64,000 bases of DNA from contig JAGLUW010000019.1 of NCBI GenBank assembly GCA_023134145.1, forward strand, positions 1 to 64,000, in the 5' to 3' direction. Shown here piece after piece: positions 11,668-22,341 of the stretch (position 1 is its first letter; each line of letters begins with the position of its first letter). The notes under the pieces are model-generated. The model was given only the letters and a program-made list of their open reading frames with translations, made no database searches and was not told where the DNA came from. Both the position numbers and the translations under genes were made by a program. Source of the stretch: Sulfuriflexus sp. Its GTDB lineage: Bacteria; Pseudomonadota; Gammaproteobacteria; AKS1.

Positions 11668-12344
11668 TTCGCCACACCATTCAGTCGTTCTAATAATTGA
11701 CTCGCCGCTGCTTGTTCTGCTTTACGACGGCTACTACCCACTGCCGTAACAATATCACCGTCTTCTATTTTACATTCCACTGTAAATGTTTGCGCATGCG
11801 CCTTACCCGTCACATCCGTCACATCATAGCTCGGCAAAGGTAAATGTCTGGCTTGCATATATTCTTGAAGTTGGGTCTTTGGATCTTTGCCTATGGTTTC
11901 TGGAGAGGCCTTATCTAAACGGCTTGCCAATTGACTTAAAATCAAGCGACGACACGTTTCAATATCAGAGTCTAAATAAACGGCTGCTAGAACAGCCTCA
12001 AAAGCATCGGCAAGAATGGAATCACGACGAAAACCACCACTTTTTAACTCACCCGGCCCGAGCTTAAGGTAATCACCTAACGATAGATAACGAGCCAGCT
12101 CAGAAAGCGTTTCACCTTTTACTAAACTAGCCCGCAGCCGGCTCATTTCCCCTTCTGAACATTTAGGAAAACGTTGAAATAATTCTTCAGCAACCACCAT
12201 TCCAAGAATAGCATCACCAAGAAACTCGAGCCTCTCGTTATTTTGTTGCCCTACACTTCGATGCGTTAGCGCGTTAAGTAATAAAGCTTCGTCATTGAAA
12301 TTATATTCAATCTGCTTCATTAATATTGAAAGATCTGATGTCAA
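11664..12344 (-). CDS. rnc: Ribonuclease III
   Basis: NERLEFLGDAILGMVVAE signature; dsRNA-binding C-terminus. Confidence 0.97.
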   Translation of the reverse strand: MTSDLSILMKQIEYNFNDEALLLNALTHRSVGQQNNERLEFLGDAILGMVVAEELFQRFPKCSEGEMSRLRASLVKGETLSELARYLSLGDYLKLGPGELKSGGFRRDSILADAFEAVLAAVYLDSDIETCRRLILSQLASRLDKASPETIGKDPKTQLQEYMQARHLPLPSYDVTDVTGKAHAQTFTVECKIEDGDIVTAVGSSRRKAEQAAASQLLERLNGVAK

Positions 12345-12712
12345 TTCCTGGCCTCAGCTTCCTCATGAAATTCAGCTAACAGCGTAAGAGCTCCCATCAG
12401 AGGGGTTCGAACTGTATAGTCTATTTTAACAGTCACCACTCTACCTCGCTTACTAATTTTAATGTTTTTCTTCTTTATGATGCGAATATTATTTATACTC
12501 AATTTTCTATTTAATAATCTGCGAATTTCAATTTTTGATTTTTTATGGAGTCCCGTTTCTTTCGCCAGTGAATTCATGGATCCTTGCACATTAAAATTTT
12601 CCAAATAAATTGGGAATAACTTCAAACCCAAGAATACAAAAAAAGCTATCAAACTCAGAATTATTAACCACCCAACTGCAGTTACACCTTGTTGACGTTT
12701 TATGTTTCTCAT
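12341..12712 (-). CDS. DUF4845-type membrane-anchored protein
   Basis: Single N-terminal TM (GVTAVGWLIILSLIAFFVFLGLKLFPIYLENF); between lepB and rnc as in other gammaproteobacteria. Confidence 0.8.
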   Translation of the reverse strand: MRNIKRQQGVTAVGWLIILSLIAFFVFLGLKLFPIYLENFNVQGSMNSLAKETGLHKKSKIEIRRLLNRKLSINNIRIIKKKNIKISKRGRVVTVKIDYTVRTPLMGALTLLAEFHEEAEARN

Positions 12713-12745
12713 AAACTTATTCCTCTTCTACTTTTTATGTACTAA

Positions 12746-13543
12746 TCAGTTTAACGCTGTACCAATTCGATTCCAGCGAAATCTTTCCCCAGAAAGCCAG
12801 TCTTTACTTGCATCAGAGCTAAACCAAATGATTTGTGCCTTACCGACTAAATTACGTTCTGGTACAAAGCCCCAGCCACGACTATCATTACTATTGTCTC
12901 GATTATCCCCAAATGCGAGATAATGTCCATCTGGAACAGTAAATTCTATAACGCCACCGCGATCTTGTTGGCAGACATAAATCTCATGCTCAATACCCAA
13001 TAGGTTTTCTTTCATAATCGTGGCTGGCTGACGGAAGAAACCTGGACATTCTGCCGGAGCCATTCCAAGCACAGTCTGCTCTGCCTTCATGCCATTAATA
13101 TAGAGTGTTTTATTAACATATTTAACTTTATCACCTGGCACGCCAACGGTACGTTTAATAAAGTTAGTTTCATTATCTTCAGGATAGCGAAAAACAAACA
13201 CATCACCACGCTGCGGGCTTGCAACATCAAAAAGTTTCGTATCAATAACCGGTAATCTCACACCGTAGCTAAACTTACTAACCAAGATATAGTCACCAAT
13301 CAACAATGTTGGCTTCATTGAGCCCGATGGAATTTCATATGGTTCGCCAATAAATGAACGCAACACCAATACAATCAAAAACACTGGGAACAATGAATTG
13401 GCATATTCAATTACAACAGGCTCTTCTGGCTCTTCAAGCCCCGAGTTACCTCGGTGCTTGGCCCATAACATTTTGTCCAGCGCCCAAATCGAACCGCTCA
13501 CCAAGGTCAATACCACTAATACTACTTCAAAATCAAAGCTCAC
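12746..13543 (-). CDS. lepB: Signal peptidase I
   Basis: IPSGSMKPTLLIGDYILVSKFSYG; FIKRTVGVPGDKV; FGDNRDNSNDSR. Confidence 0.97.
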   Translation of the reverse strand: MSFDFEVVLVVLTLVSGSIWALDKMLWAKHRGNSGLEEPEEPVVIEYANSLFPVFLIVLVLRSFIGEPYEIPSGSMKPTLLIGDYILVSKFSYGVRLPVIDTKLFDVASPQRGDVFVFRYPEDNETNFIKRTVGVPGDKVKYVNKTLYINGMKAEQTVLGMAPAECPGFFRQPATIMKENLLGIEHEIYVCQQDRGGVIEFTVPDGHYLAFGDNRDNSNDSRGWGFVPERNLVGKAQIIWFSSDASKDWLSGERFRWNRIGTALN

Positions 13544-13559
13544 TTATTACACTCCATTT

Positions 13560-15359
13560 TTATTTCTTGCTAACGCCGAGTACGGCCATGAAGGCTTCCT
13601 GTGGAATTTCCACCGACCCAACTTGTTTCATTCGTTTCTTACCGGCTTTTTGTTTCTCTAATAATTTTCTTTTACGAGAAACATCACCACCATAACATTT
13701 GGCGGTTACATTCTTACGCAATGCTTTCACATTTGAACGGGCGATGACGTGCGTGCCAATCGCTGCTTGAATTGCAACATCGAACATTTGTCTTGGTATG
13801 ATCTCTTTCATTCGTTCAACCAAATCTCGGCCGCGCCCCTGCGCATGCTCACGATGCACGATCACTGCAAGCGCATCGACACCCTCACCATTAATCAATA
13901 CATCCAGCTTTACCACATCAGCTGCTTCAAAATGCGAGAAATGATATTCCATTGACGCATAACCACGACTTACTGATTTTAAGCGATCAAAGAAATCCAA
14001 TACCATTTCATTCATTGGCATTTCATAGGTCATAGTTACTTGGTTCCCCAAGTATTGCATGTTTTTTTGCACGCCACGCTTTTCAATACATAAGGTAATT
14101 ACATTACCCACATATTCTTGCGGCATAAGCAGGTTCGCAGAAATAATCGGCTCACGAATCTCATCAATATAATTTGCTTCAGGTAACCTTGATGGGTTAT
14201 CGATCTTGATAACCTCGCCTTTTGTAGTAAGTACCTCATAGATAACCGTTGGTGCCGTGGTTATTAAATCAATATCATATTCACGTTCAAGCCGTTCTTG
14301 GATGATTTCCATGTGCAACATGCCAAGAAAACCACAACGGAAACCGAAACCAAGTGCTTGCGAATTTTCAGGCTCATAAAATAGTGACGCATCATTAATG
14401 CTTAGTTTCTGTAACGCCTCACGGAAACTTTCATAGTCATCAGAACTAATAGGAAATAAGCCAGCGAAGACACGTGGCTGTACTTTTTCAAAACCAGGCA
14501 ATTGTTCTTCAGATGGTCGATCTGCTCGTGTAATCGTATCGCCAACGGGAGCGCCAGTAATATCTTTAATGCCCGCAACGATATAGCCCACATCACCCGC
14601 TTCAAGCGCATCGGTTACAACACGTTTCGGGGTAAATATTCCGACCATATCAACAAGAAAATCTCTGCCCGTCGACATGATGCGGATCTTATTCTTCGCC
14701 GACAAACGGCCATGAACAATTCTCACTAAAGAAACAACACCTAGGTAATTATCAAACCATGAATCAATAATTAACGCTTGCAACGGTGCATCGACATCCC
14801 CAACCGGAGCAGGAATTGTCTTAATCAATCGCTCCAACGTATCCTTAATACCAACGCCTGTTTTGGCACTAACTCGAATCGCATCTTCTGCTTCAATGCC
14901 GATAATTTCTTCAATTTCTTTTATTACCCGCTCAGGATCTGCGGCAGGTAAATCAATCTTGTTTAGAACCGGCATCACTTCAAGACCCAGTTCAATCGCG
15001 GTATAACAGTTCGCGACACTTTGTGCTTCCACACCTTGTGCAACATCAACTACCAATAGCGCGCCTTCACACGCCGATAGTGATCGCGATACTTCATAGG
15101 AAAAATCGACATGACCAGGAGTATCAATAAAATTAAGTCGATATGTTTCACCATCTTCCGATTTGAAATCCAAGCTTACGCTTTGCGCTTTAATAGTAAT
15201 GCCGCGCTCACGTTCGATATCCATCGAATCCAGCACTTGCGATTGCATTTCACGCTCAGATAAACCACCACAGTCCTGAATGAAACGGTCAGCCAAAGTG
15301 GATTTACCGTGATCAATATGGGCAATGATGGAGAAATTACGAATGTTCTCCATTTTCAT
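13560..15359 (-). CDS. lepA: Elongation factor 4
   Basis: [39 protein letters not shown]; 599 aa. Confidence 0.98.
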   Translation of the reverse strand: MKMENIRNFSIIAHIDHGKSTLADRFIQDCGGLSEREMQSQVLDSMDIERERGITIKAQSVSLDFKSEDGETYRLNFIDTPGHVDFSYEVSRSLSACEGALLVVDVAQGVEAQSVANCYTAIELGLEVMPVLNKIDLPAADPERVIKEIEEIIGIEAEDAIRVSAKTGVGIKDTLERLIKTIPAPVGDVDAPLQALIIDSWFDNYLGVVSLVRIVHGRLSAKNKIRIMSTGRDFLVDMVGIFTPKRVVTDALEAGDVGYIVAGIKDITGAPVGDTITRADRPSEEQLPGFEKVQPRVFAGLFPISSDDYESFREALQKLSINDASLFYEPENSQALGFGFRCGFLGMLHMEIIQERLEREYDIDLITTAPTVIYEVLTTKGEVIKIDNPSRLPEANYIDEIREPIISANLLMPQEYVGNVITLCIEKRGVQKNMQYLGNQVTMTYEMPMNEMVLDFFDRLKSVSRGYASMEYHFSHFEAADVVKLDVLINGEGVDALAVIVHREHAQGRGRDLVERMKEIIPRQMFDVAIQAAIGTHVIARSNVKALRKNVTAKCYGGDVSRKRKLLEKQKAGKKRMKQVGSVEIPQEAFMAVLGVSKK

Positions 15360-15421
15360 GGATATAAGTACCTACGTAGGGATGTTGGCTTTGGAATTTC
15401 CCTTAGCCTTAATTACAAAAT

Positions 15422-15447
15422 CGGCGCTAGGTTAATAACCTGCGCCG
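15422..15447 (-). terminator. Rho-independent terminator of the rpoE-rse-degQ-grx operon
   Basis: CGGCGC-(T)-AGGTT / AACCT-GCGCCG 11-bp stem with one bulge and AAT loop; followed on the minus strand by ATTTTGTAATT; 23 bp past the glutaredoxin stop. Confidence 0.6.
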
Positions 15448-15469
15448 TCCTGCTGGGGATTATAACTTA

Positions 15470-15733
15470 TTAAAGCGACTGGCTGAAATACATCTGCAAT
15501 GCCTGTGGATCTAGGAAATAATGGCAGATTTCGTGGTTTTCGTGCATCAAAACAGGTACTTTCGTGCCATATTCGTCAATTAAGGTCGAGTCTTCATTAA
15601 TATCGATAATTTTCAGCGTGAAATTCAACTCAGCACTAAATTTCTCTAATTCTACCTGCATATCTTCGCAAAGATGACATTCGCTACGACCATATAGGCT
15701 GAGCTCGATAGATGCCGCCAAATTACTCTTCAT
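15470..15733 (-). CDS. Glutaredoxin family protein (DUF836-like)
   Basis: LSLYGRSECHLCEDMQVELEKF, thioredoxin-like CxxC; start trimmed to MKSNLAAS. Confidence 0.82.
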   Translation of the reverse strand: MKSNLAASIELSLYGRSECHLCEDMQVELEKFSAELNFTLKIIDINEDSTLIDEYGTKVPVLMHENHEICHYFLDPQALQMYFSQSL

Positions 15734-17147
15734 CCTTGATTTTGAGCGCCAAGAACAATGGTCCACTACGTGCGCGATGAACTAAAACAGGAATCGACTT
15801 GCCAGATGGCAGATCTCCAAGTAATTCATTAAATTGCTCAACATCCGTAACCGTAACGTTATTCAACATAGTAATAACATCACCTTTGCGAATACCAGCT
15901 TTCGCTGCAGCACCAGGATTGGCAGCAACCACTAATACACCACCTTCTGTAATATCTCGTTTTTGACGTTGTTTATTCGTTAAGTCAGTTACAACAACCG
16001 CAAGCCGATTTTGTTTCTCCGGTTTTGCTTTGCCTGCAGCAACCTGTATTTCATCATCTTCAGGTAACTCACCAATGGTAACTCGTAAATTTTTGCGTTC
16101 ACCTTTGCGTAAAACCTTAACCTTGGCTTCTTCTTCAACCGGCGTACGACCAACTAACGGTGGCAAGTCTTTCGAACGAACAACCTTCTCGCCATTAAAA
16201 CTTAAAATAATATCACCCACTTCAAAACCGGCATCCGCTGCGGGGCTATCTGGTAATACACGTGATACCAAAGCACCTCGCGGACGTTTCATACCAAATG
16301 ATTCCGCAAGATCTGAATTTACATCTTGAATCAACACACCTAACCAACCACGTGACACACGACCTTTATCGCGTAATTGATCTGCAACATTCATTGCTAC
16401 TTCAATCGGTATCGCAAAAGAAAGCCCCATAAATCCACCAGTACGACTGTAGATCTGTGAATTCACACCGACTACTTCACCTTTTAAATTAAATAGTGGT
16501 CCACCAGAGTTGCCGGGGTTGATCGCAACATCCGTTTGAATAAATGGCACATAATTTTCACGCGGCAAACTGCGACCTTTTGCGCTAACAATGCCTGCTG
16601 TGACTGAATAATCAAAACCAAAAGGCGAACCAATCGCCAATACCCATTCACCTACTTTTAATTGGCTTGATGAACCAATTTTTAAAACAGGTAAATCTTC
16701 TGCTTCAATTTTCAAAACGGCCACATCAGTACGTTCATCTGTTCCGATAACTTTTGCAGGGTATTCACGGCGATCATTTAAACGTACTAGCACTTCATCG
16801 GCACCGGCGACCACATGATTATTAGTAATTACATAGCCATCAGCTGAAACAATAAAACCCGAACCCAAAGATTTAGTCTCGGAATCCTGCTGCTTACCTT
16901 CTTCATCAAAAAAACGACGAAAGAAATCATTAAAGGGGCTGTCTTCTGGAAGATCTGGAATCTGAAAATTCTTTGGTAACTTTGAATGTTGCTTTACTTT
17001 TTGAGTTGTACTGATATTTACAACGGCTGCGCTATTCTTCTCAACCAAACCGGTAAAATCAGGAAAACCTCTTGCCTGTACTGAGGTGATCGTCATGGCT
17101 AGTAATATCACCAACCAACCAGATACATTTTTCATATGCTTTTTCAT
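15723..17147 (-). CDS. degQ: Periplasmic serine protease DegQ/MucD (trypsin plus two PDZ domains)
   Basis: Signal peptide; NNHVVAGADEV (His), RTDVAVLKIE (Asp), NPGNSGGPLFN (Ser). Confidence 0.94.
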   Translation of the reverse strand: MKKHMKNVSGWLVILLAMTITSVQARGFPDFTGLVEKNSAAVVNISTTQKVKQHSKLPKNFQIPDLPEDSPFNDFFRRFFDEEGKQQDSETKSLGSGFIVSADGYVITNNHVVAGADEVLVRLNDRREYPAKVIGTDERTDVAVLKIEAEDLPVLKIGSSSQLKVGEWVLAIGSPFGFDYSVTAGIVSAKGRSLPRENYVPFIQTDVAINPGNSGGPLFNLKGEVVGVNSQIYSRTGGFMGLSFAIPIEVAMNVADQLRDKGRVSRGWLGVLIQDVNSDLAESFGMKRPRGALVSRVLPDSPAADAGFEVGDIILSFNGEKVVRSKDLPPLVGRTPVEEEAKVKVLRKGERKNLRVTIGELPEDDEIQVAAGKAKPEKQNRLAVVVTDLTNKQRQKRDITEGGVLVVAANPGAAAKAGIRKGDVITMLNNVTVTDVEQFNELLGDLPSGKSIPVLVHRARSGPLFLALKIKDEE

Positions 17148-17190
17148 AACAACTCCTAAACTACAACAAACTACTCTAATATACTGATTA

Positions 17191-17622
17191 TCAATCTACA
17201 CGACGCAATACAATTGGTCGAAAACGTTCGCTACTATGTGCGATGGCTGAAAAATATTTAACATATATCAAACCCGAAGCTAAACCGATAATTCCAGAAA
17301 AAATCGAAACCAACTCTGATGCATAAAAATAGCTCATCGCCATTGGTAATGCCAACATCATAACAAGCGGGATGGCATAAACAATAACAGAACCTTGCAA
17401 TAAGGCATCGCTATTCAAGCCCAACACCACCTTATCACCAACGACTAAAGACAAATCAGTTTCAACAATCAACTGCTGCCTATTTCGAGAAAAGAATTTA
17501 CCTAATAGTGAAGTGCCACAACCACTCTTAGCTGAACAATGGCCACAATTTGATTCTGAATCTGTTTCGACACTGATTGCCTGACCACTAACATCGACAA
17601 CGATAGCTTGTTCTTCTATCAC
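17191..17622 (-). CDS. rseC: RseC/MucC family positive regulator of sigma-E
   Basis: Cys-rich N-terminus (CGHCSAKSGCGTSLLGKFF), two TM helices; between mucD and rseB. Confidence 0.87.
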   Translation of the reverse strand: MIEEQAIVVDVSGQAISVETDSESNCGHCSAKSGCGTSLLGKFFSRNRQQLIVETDLSLVVGDKVVLGLNSDALLQGSVIVYAIPLVMMLALPMAMSYFYASELVSIFSGIIGLASGLIYVKYFSAIAHSSERFRPIVLRRVD

Positions 17623-17632
17623 AACAAGTAAT

Positions 17633-18607
17633 TCACTTAGTATGAATAACCGAGCTACTTAATAGCTCTACTGTGGTTGCAGGAACTTCGCCAACAGCCG
17701 TAATGTGGTATTCACCCATCACTCGCCCATAAGCATTAACAGCCCCCATGCTAGTAGCGCCTTGCAAGGAGTCAGAACCCTTCGCGATATGTTCTATATA
17801 TACAGATACCCAAGCCAAACCATCGGTATAAACAAGATGCTCAACAGGAAGATTGGTTTCTGGGAGCTTATGCATATTGTGATGCGCCAACACAAATCCT
17901 TTAGGTTTATTTTTTACCTGCCAATTAGGATCAACGGGCACAGGTTCATCCTGAGCAGTTTCATCATCAGTTACCCAGGTGAATTCTCGCCCACTGATAT
18001 TCGGTTTAAGCAAATCACTATCGAGTGATTCATAAAGCTTAATGTCGGTAAACATAATCTGTTCTACCGCATTGCCATCGGGGTCTAATAATTCAGAGCG
18101 AAGTAATAATTCGAAGGCATCATCAATCCATAAACGGTAGCCATAACGAAACCGATCTTGGGGTTTAATTACAACACGTCTTGTTTCACGTGATGCAACA
18201 CGTTCATAACCTTCAAAACTAAAATCATAATAAGCATCAAGCTGATCTAACTCACTTGGAAAGGAAGGCAATTGTGTACCGGGCGTATTGTTATCGACAA
18301 CAACGGATTTGCTATCAGGGAGAATACAAGTGACTACTTTATTATTGCGAATGATTTCACGAGCAGAACCTGTCAGAGAAATCATCCGCTCATGTTCGCC
18401 TTTGTCATCGGCTTTATGAATAATCTTAACTGCTTCCATATCATTACCATGACGATATACAAAGGTACCTTCATAGTTAAGACTTTTACCTGCCGCAGTG
18501 ACGCGACCTAACCACTCTCGAACAGTATCGGAATCTATTTTCTCTGCATTGGCTGTCAGGCTGAAATTAAAAAACAGCAGAACAGAAATTAAAAAAACAC
18601 GTCTCAT
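17633..18607 (-). CDS. rseB: Sigma-E regulator RseB/MucB
   Basis: LNYEGTFVYRHGNDMEAVKIIH; FRYGYRLWIDDAFELLLRSELLD. Confidence 0.94.
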   Translation of the reverse strand: MRRVFLISVLLFFNFSLTANAEKIDSDTVREWLGRVTAAGKSLNYEGTFVYRHGNDMEAVKIIHKADDKGEHERMISLTGSAREIIRNNKVVTCILPDSKSVVVDNNTPGTQLPSFPSELDQLDAYYDFSFEGYERVASRETRRVVIKPQDRFRYGYRLWIDDAFELLLRSELLDPDGNAVEQIMFTDIKLYESLDSDLLKPNISGREFTWVTDDETAQDEPVPVDPNWQVKNKPKGFVLAHHNMHKLPETNLPVEHLVYTDGLAWVSVYIEHIAKGSDSLQGATSMGAVNAYGRVMGEYHITAVGEVPATTVELLSSSVIHTK

Positions 18608-19245
18608 CGACGAACACTGCTCCCATTCGGATTGTACTCAAGCACAACTGAATCATCTGTTTTCACTGAATGCTTATTACCATAGCTAACAATTTGTGCA
18701 AAAGGCATGGTGCCACGCACTGGCGTTGAGTAACCATTATGATTAACAAGGTAAGTATTTAATTTTGATGCTACTGAGGGCTTAGCTACTGACCAATTAA
18801 CGCCATTCACTGCAACTGGAATGACATTCTGATTTGCAATCGGAGCAGAAATGCTTGGTGCACTTGCCACTGTACCTGGGTTAAATAAATTCTGTTCTTC
18901 AGGTTGAACCATTAGTACTGCAACAGCCGCCACTGTGGCAGCAATCGCCATACCTGCGGCTTGTTTTAATACGGCAGGGAAAACTCTTTTTTTACGTTGA
19001 GGAGCGAATACCGTAGGTTCATTCGCCAGAGCTGCACTGATGCTTGCACTCAAGTCGATTTCATTATTCGCACCTTGCCCATTTAAAGAGTGACTAATCG
19101 AATGGTAATTTGCCCAACGTGAACGCAGTTCGTCATTAGCAAGAATATCACTAATCAATCTATCTGCTTCAGCGGCTTCAAGTTCGCCATCAACAAAGGC
19201 GGAAAGTTTTTCATCAATTTGATTTGTCATTAGCTCTGTACTCAA
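18604..19245 (-). CDS. rseA: Anti-sigma-E factor RseA/MucA
   Basis: EKLSAFVDGELEAAEADRLI...LRSRWANYHSISHSL, central TM; next to rpoE. Confidence 0.92.
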   Translation of the reverse strand: MSTELMTNQIDEKLSAFVDGELEAAEADRLISDILANDELRSRWANYHSISHSLNGQGANNEIDLSASISAALANEPTVFAPQRKKRVFPAVLKQAAGMAIAATVAAVAVLMVQPEEQNLFNPGTVASAPSISAPIANQNVIPVAVNGVNWSVAKPSVASKLNTYLVNHNGYSTPVRGTMPFAQIVSYGNKHSVKTDDSVVLEYNPNGSSVRR

Positions 19246-19252
19246 CTTTTAC

Positions 19253-19843
19253 TCAATTTACTTCATCGTCCGAAATCAAAGGACGAATACGTGTTTCAAT
19301 CGCTTCTCGAGCCCTGAAGATACGTGATCTCACCGTACCCACTGGACAAGACATTGCATGTGCGATTTCGTCGTAACTGAGTCCTTCCAGTTCGCGTAAC
19401 ATAATGGCAGTGCGTAAATCTTCTGGCAGTGCCTTAATCGCGTCGTTTAATACTTCTTCAAGCTCATCCCGTTGAGCCAATTTATCCGGGGTATCATATT
19501 CCTTTAAGCCATGCGCCCCATCGTACTGCTCGGCATCCGATGCCTCGATATCGTCCTTAGGTGGACGGCGTCCCATCGCCACCAAATAATTCTTTGCCGT
19601 GTTAATCGCAATCCGATACAGCCACGTATAAAAAGCACTATCTCCTCGAAAGCCAGCCAGCGCACGGTATGCCTTAATAAAAGCTTCTTGCGCAACATCT
19701 TGGCATTCCGACTTGTCTCTCACATACCGCGAGATCAAATTTATTATCTTTTGCTGGTATTTCAATACCAACAGGTCGAACGCCTTTTTATCACCATTTT
19801 GGACACGCACTACTAAGGCGTAATCCACTTGCTTCTCGCCCAT
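19253..19843 (-). CDS. rpoE: RNA polymerase sigma factor RpoE/AlgU
   Basis: ECF sigma: DLLVLKYQQKIINLISRYVRD...DVAQEAFIKAYRAL...SYDEIAHAMSCPVGTVRSRIFRARE. Confidence 0.97.
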   Translation of the reverse strand: MGEKQVDYALVVRVQNGDKKAFDLLVLKYQQKIINLISRYVRDKSECQDVAQEAFIKAYRALAGFRGDSAFYTWLYRIAINTAKNYLVAMGRRPPKDDIEASDAEQYDGAHGLKEYDTPDKLAQRDELEEVLNDAIKALPEDLRTAIMLRELEGLSYDEIAHAMSCPVGTVRSRIFRAREAIETRIRPLISDDEVN

Positions 19844-19896
19844 TTGGGCTTTCCCCTCTCGCCGCAGGTAGGTTTTCGAGTTATCTACCTGTTAAC

Positions 19897-19923
19897 TAGA
19901 CATTTTATCACCCAGATAGTTCG
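19897..19923 (-). promoter_or_regulatory. Candidate sigma-E-type promoter for rpoE autoregulation
   Basis: Minus strand GAACTA-N16-TCTAG resembles the ECF sigma-E consensus GAACTT-N16/17-TCTGA; 54 bp upstream of the rpoE start. Confidence 0.5.
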
Positions 19924-19936
19924 CTCACTGGGTGAA
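19909..19936. repeat. Perfect 8-bp inverted repeat (TCACCCAG-N12-CTGGGTGA) overlapping the -35 of the rpoE promoter
   Basis: Direct reading of 19909-19916 and 19929-19936. Confidence 0.75.
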
Positions 19937-20017
19937 TTTATTATATTCTCATGGTCATGTGATTCTTAAAACACAGTTTAGTCCATAAACATAAGAAAAT
20001 GTTCCATTATTAAGCCT

Positions 20018-21646
20018 ATGAGCAAAAAATACAGCAGTGATGTACTGATTATTGGTGGCGGCCTAGCGGGGCTGAGCACTGCCCTGCGCCTTGCTGATCA
20101 GATGAAAGTGGCCATTATTTCCAAAGGCCCTTTAACCGAAAGTGCCAGTTTATATGCCCAGGGCGGTATCGCTGCTGTTTTAGACCAAGAAGATTCCTTT
20201 TCGACGCATATTGAAGACACCCTCAATGCTGGCGGCGGCATATGCAATCCTGAAGTTGTTGAATCAGTCATTAAACGTGGCCCGCAAAATATCCAATGGC
20301 TCATCGAGCAAGGTGTTTTGTTTACTCGAGAATCAGGTGAAGATGGTTACGGTTGTTACCACTTGACCCGCGAAGGTGGGCATTCTCGCCGTCGTGTTAT
20401 TCACGCCAAAGATGCAACAGGCAAAGCCGTTGAAATGACATTAGGTGAAAAGGTTAAACATCATAAAAATATAACCGTATTTGAAGATCACATCGTGGTC
20501 GATCTGATCACCAGCGCAAAATTAGGCCAAACCGGTAACCAATGTCGCGGCGCATACATCTTAGAACGTAGTTCAGGAAAAGTGCATAGTTTTGCGGCAC
20601 GCTGTGTGGTGTTAGCAACCGGTGGAGCAAACAAGGTTTACCTTTATACAACCAATCCCGATGTTTCGACGGGTGATGGTATTGCTATGGCATGGCGCGC
20701 AGGTTGTCGTGTTGCCAATATGGAATTTATTCAATTCCACCCTACTTGCCTTTATCACCCCAAGGCCAAAACATTTCTCATGACCGAAGCCATTCGAGGC
20801 GAAGGCGGTAAACTTCGTCTACCCGATGGCTCATCGTTTATGGAACAATTTGATTCACGGGCAGAACTTGCGCCACGTGATGTTGTTGCCCGTGCCATTG
20901 ATCACGAGATGAAATGTCTCGGTATTGATCATGTATTACTCGATATTAGTCATAAGCCTGCGAACTTTATTCGCGCACACTTCCCTAATATTTATGCACG
21001 CTGTTTAGAGTATGGCTATGACATGACCAAAGATGCCGTGCCTGTCGTTCCCGCCGCACATTATACTTGTGGCGGTGTGATGACTGACATCAATGGCCGC
21101 ACTGATATCGACGGCCTTTATGCAATTGGTGAAACCGCTTGCACCGGTCTACATGGTGCAAATCGTCTTGCCAGTAACTCATTACTTGAATGTTTAGTTT
21201 TTTCTGAATCTGCTAGTAAAGATATTCTAGAAAAATTACCAACTTATATTTTAAGCAAACATCTTCCTGATTGGGACGAGAGTCGTGTAACTAATTCTGA
21301 TGAAGAAGTCGTTGTAAGTCATAACTGGGATGAGCTTCGTCGATTCATGTGGGACTACGTTGGCATCGTTCGCACCAATAAACGTTTAGAACGCGCCAAG
21401 AGCCGTGTTGATTTATTGCAACGTGAAATCGATGATTACTATGGTAACTTCCGCGTTACCAATGATTTACTTGAGCTGCGTAATCTAGCGCAAGTTGCCG
21501 ACATGATTATTCGTTGTGCCATGCAACGCCATGAAAGTCGTGGCCTGCACTATACGCTTGATTATCCTGAAACGATGGACAACTATACGCCCGACACAAT
21601 ACTTATTCCTGATAATTACTCACCTGATACGGCCATTAGCGCCTAA
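20018..21646 (+). CDS. nadB: L-aspartate oxidase
   Basis: [61 protein letters not shown]. Confidence 0.97.
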   Translation: MSKKYSSDVLIIGGGLAGLSTALRLADQMKVAIISKGPLTESASLYAQGGIAAVLDQEDSFSTHIEDTLNAGGGICNPEVVESVIKRGPQNIQWLIEQGVLFTRESGEDGYGCYHLTREGGHSRRRVIHAKDATGKAVEMTLGEKVKHHKNITVFEDHIVVDLITSAKLGQTGNQCRGAYILERSSGKVHSFAARCVVLATGGANKVYLYTTNPDVSTGDGIAMAWRAGCRVANMEFIQFHPTCLYHPKAKTFLMTEAIRGEGGKLRLPDGSSFMEQFDSRAELAPRDVVARAIDHEMKCLGIDHVLLDISHKPANFIRAHFPNIYARCLEYGYDMTKDAVPVVPAAHYTCGGVMTDINGRTDIDGLYAIGETACTGLHGANRLASNSLLECLVFSESASKDILEKLPTYILSKHLPDWDESRVTNSDEEVVVSHNWDELRRFMWDYVGIVRTNKRLERAKSRVDLLQREIDDYYGNFRVTNDLLELRNLAQVADMIIRCAMQRHESRGLHYTLDYPETMDNYTPDTILIPDNYSPDTAISA

Positions 21647-22112
21647 GCAACTTTTCTGGCTCGGCAGGTTTTGAAAGTCGCAGCCGACAGCGTAACTGCC
21701 TATGTGCTTCCTCTCCTAATGCATCTCTGAACAATGGCAAACTAATCCGCCTGTAAGAAGACCCTTCTATTTTAAAATTAAGAATAACCAGCAAAGGGTG
21801 TACATAACTGTCATCGCATAAATCAACATAGTGTTTACTTTGGTCGTGCAATATTAACGACCAATCGCCATCAGTAGATTGCGATATCTTAATCACACTA
21901 CTATTAGCTGATAACAGAATACATTTTCTGAAATAATAATATCCGCTATAGACAAGCACGGGGATAAATAGAAGTAATGTAAAACCAATAACAGGAATAA
22001 CAACCGCAACACTTAATCCTGCAATAATATGCAGTGCTAACAATAATGCTGCGAATGTTCGCGATGCTTTTGGTTCAAGGTGTAACGCCTTGTCGAATGG
22101 CTTCGATGACAT
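21636..22112 (-). CDS. YgfX/CptA-like membrane protein
   Basis: Two N-terminal TM helices and C-terminal [46 protein letters not shown]; directly downstream of sdhE, as ygfX is in E. coli. Confidence 0.75.
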   Translation of the reverse strand: MSSKPFDKALHLEPKASRTFAALLLALHIIAGLSVAVVIPVIGFTLLLFIPVLVYSGYYYFRKCILLSANSSVIKISQSTDGDWSLILHDQSKHYVDLCDDSYVHPLLVILNFKIEGSSYRRISLPLFRDALGEEAHRQLRCRLRLSKPAEPEKLLRR

Positions 22113-22341
22113 GTTGTATGTGCGCCTCCTTGTGCACATGACGGCCCATTAAATATTCAAGTAACTCAGTATCAACGATATCGAGCAATTCAACAAAGGC
22201 CTGTTTCGATTCACTGCTTAATTGCGTATATCCATTTTCTAAGAAATTAGTTAACAATAAATCGAGTTCTAACATACCTCGACGACATTGCCATGCTAAC
22301 CGTGTTATCGACTCCGTTTCTTTCTCAACAGACTTTGTCAT
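22075..22341 (-). CDS. sdhE: FAD assembly factor SdhE
   Basis: LAWQCRRGMLELDLLLTNFLENGY (RRGM motif). Confidence 0.94.
   Translation of the reverse strand: MTKSVEKETESITRLAWQCRRGMLELDLLLTNFLENGYTQLSSESKQAFVELLDIVDTELLEYLMGRHVHKEAHIQHVIEAIRQGVTP

Noticed and set aside
15371-15380. 10-bp palindrome CCTACGTAGG upstream of lepA
   Set aside because: Short palindrome likely by chance; no supporting partner or conserved context.
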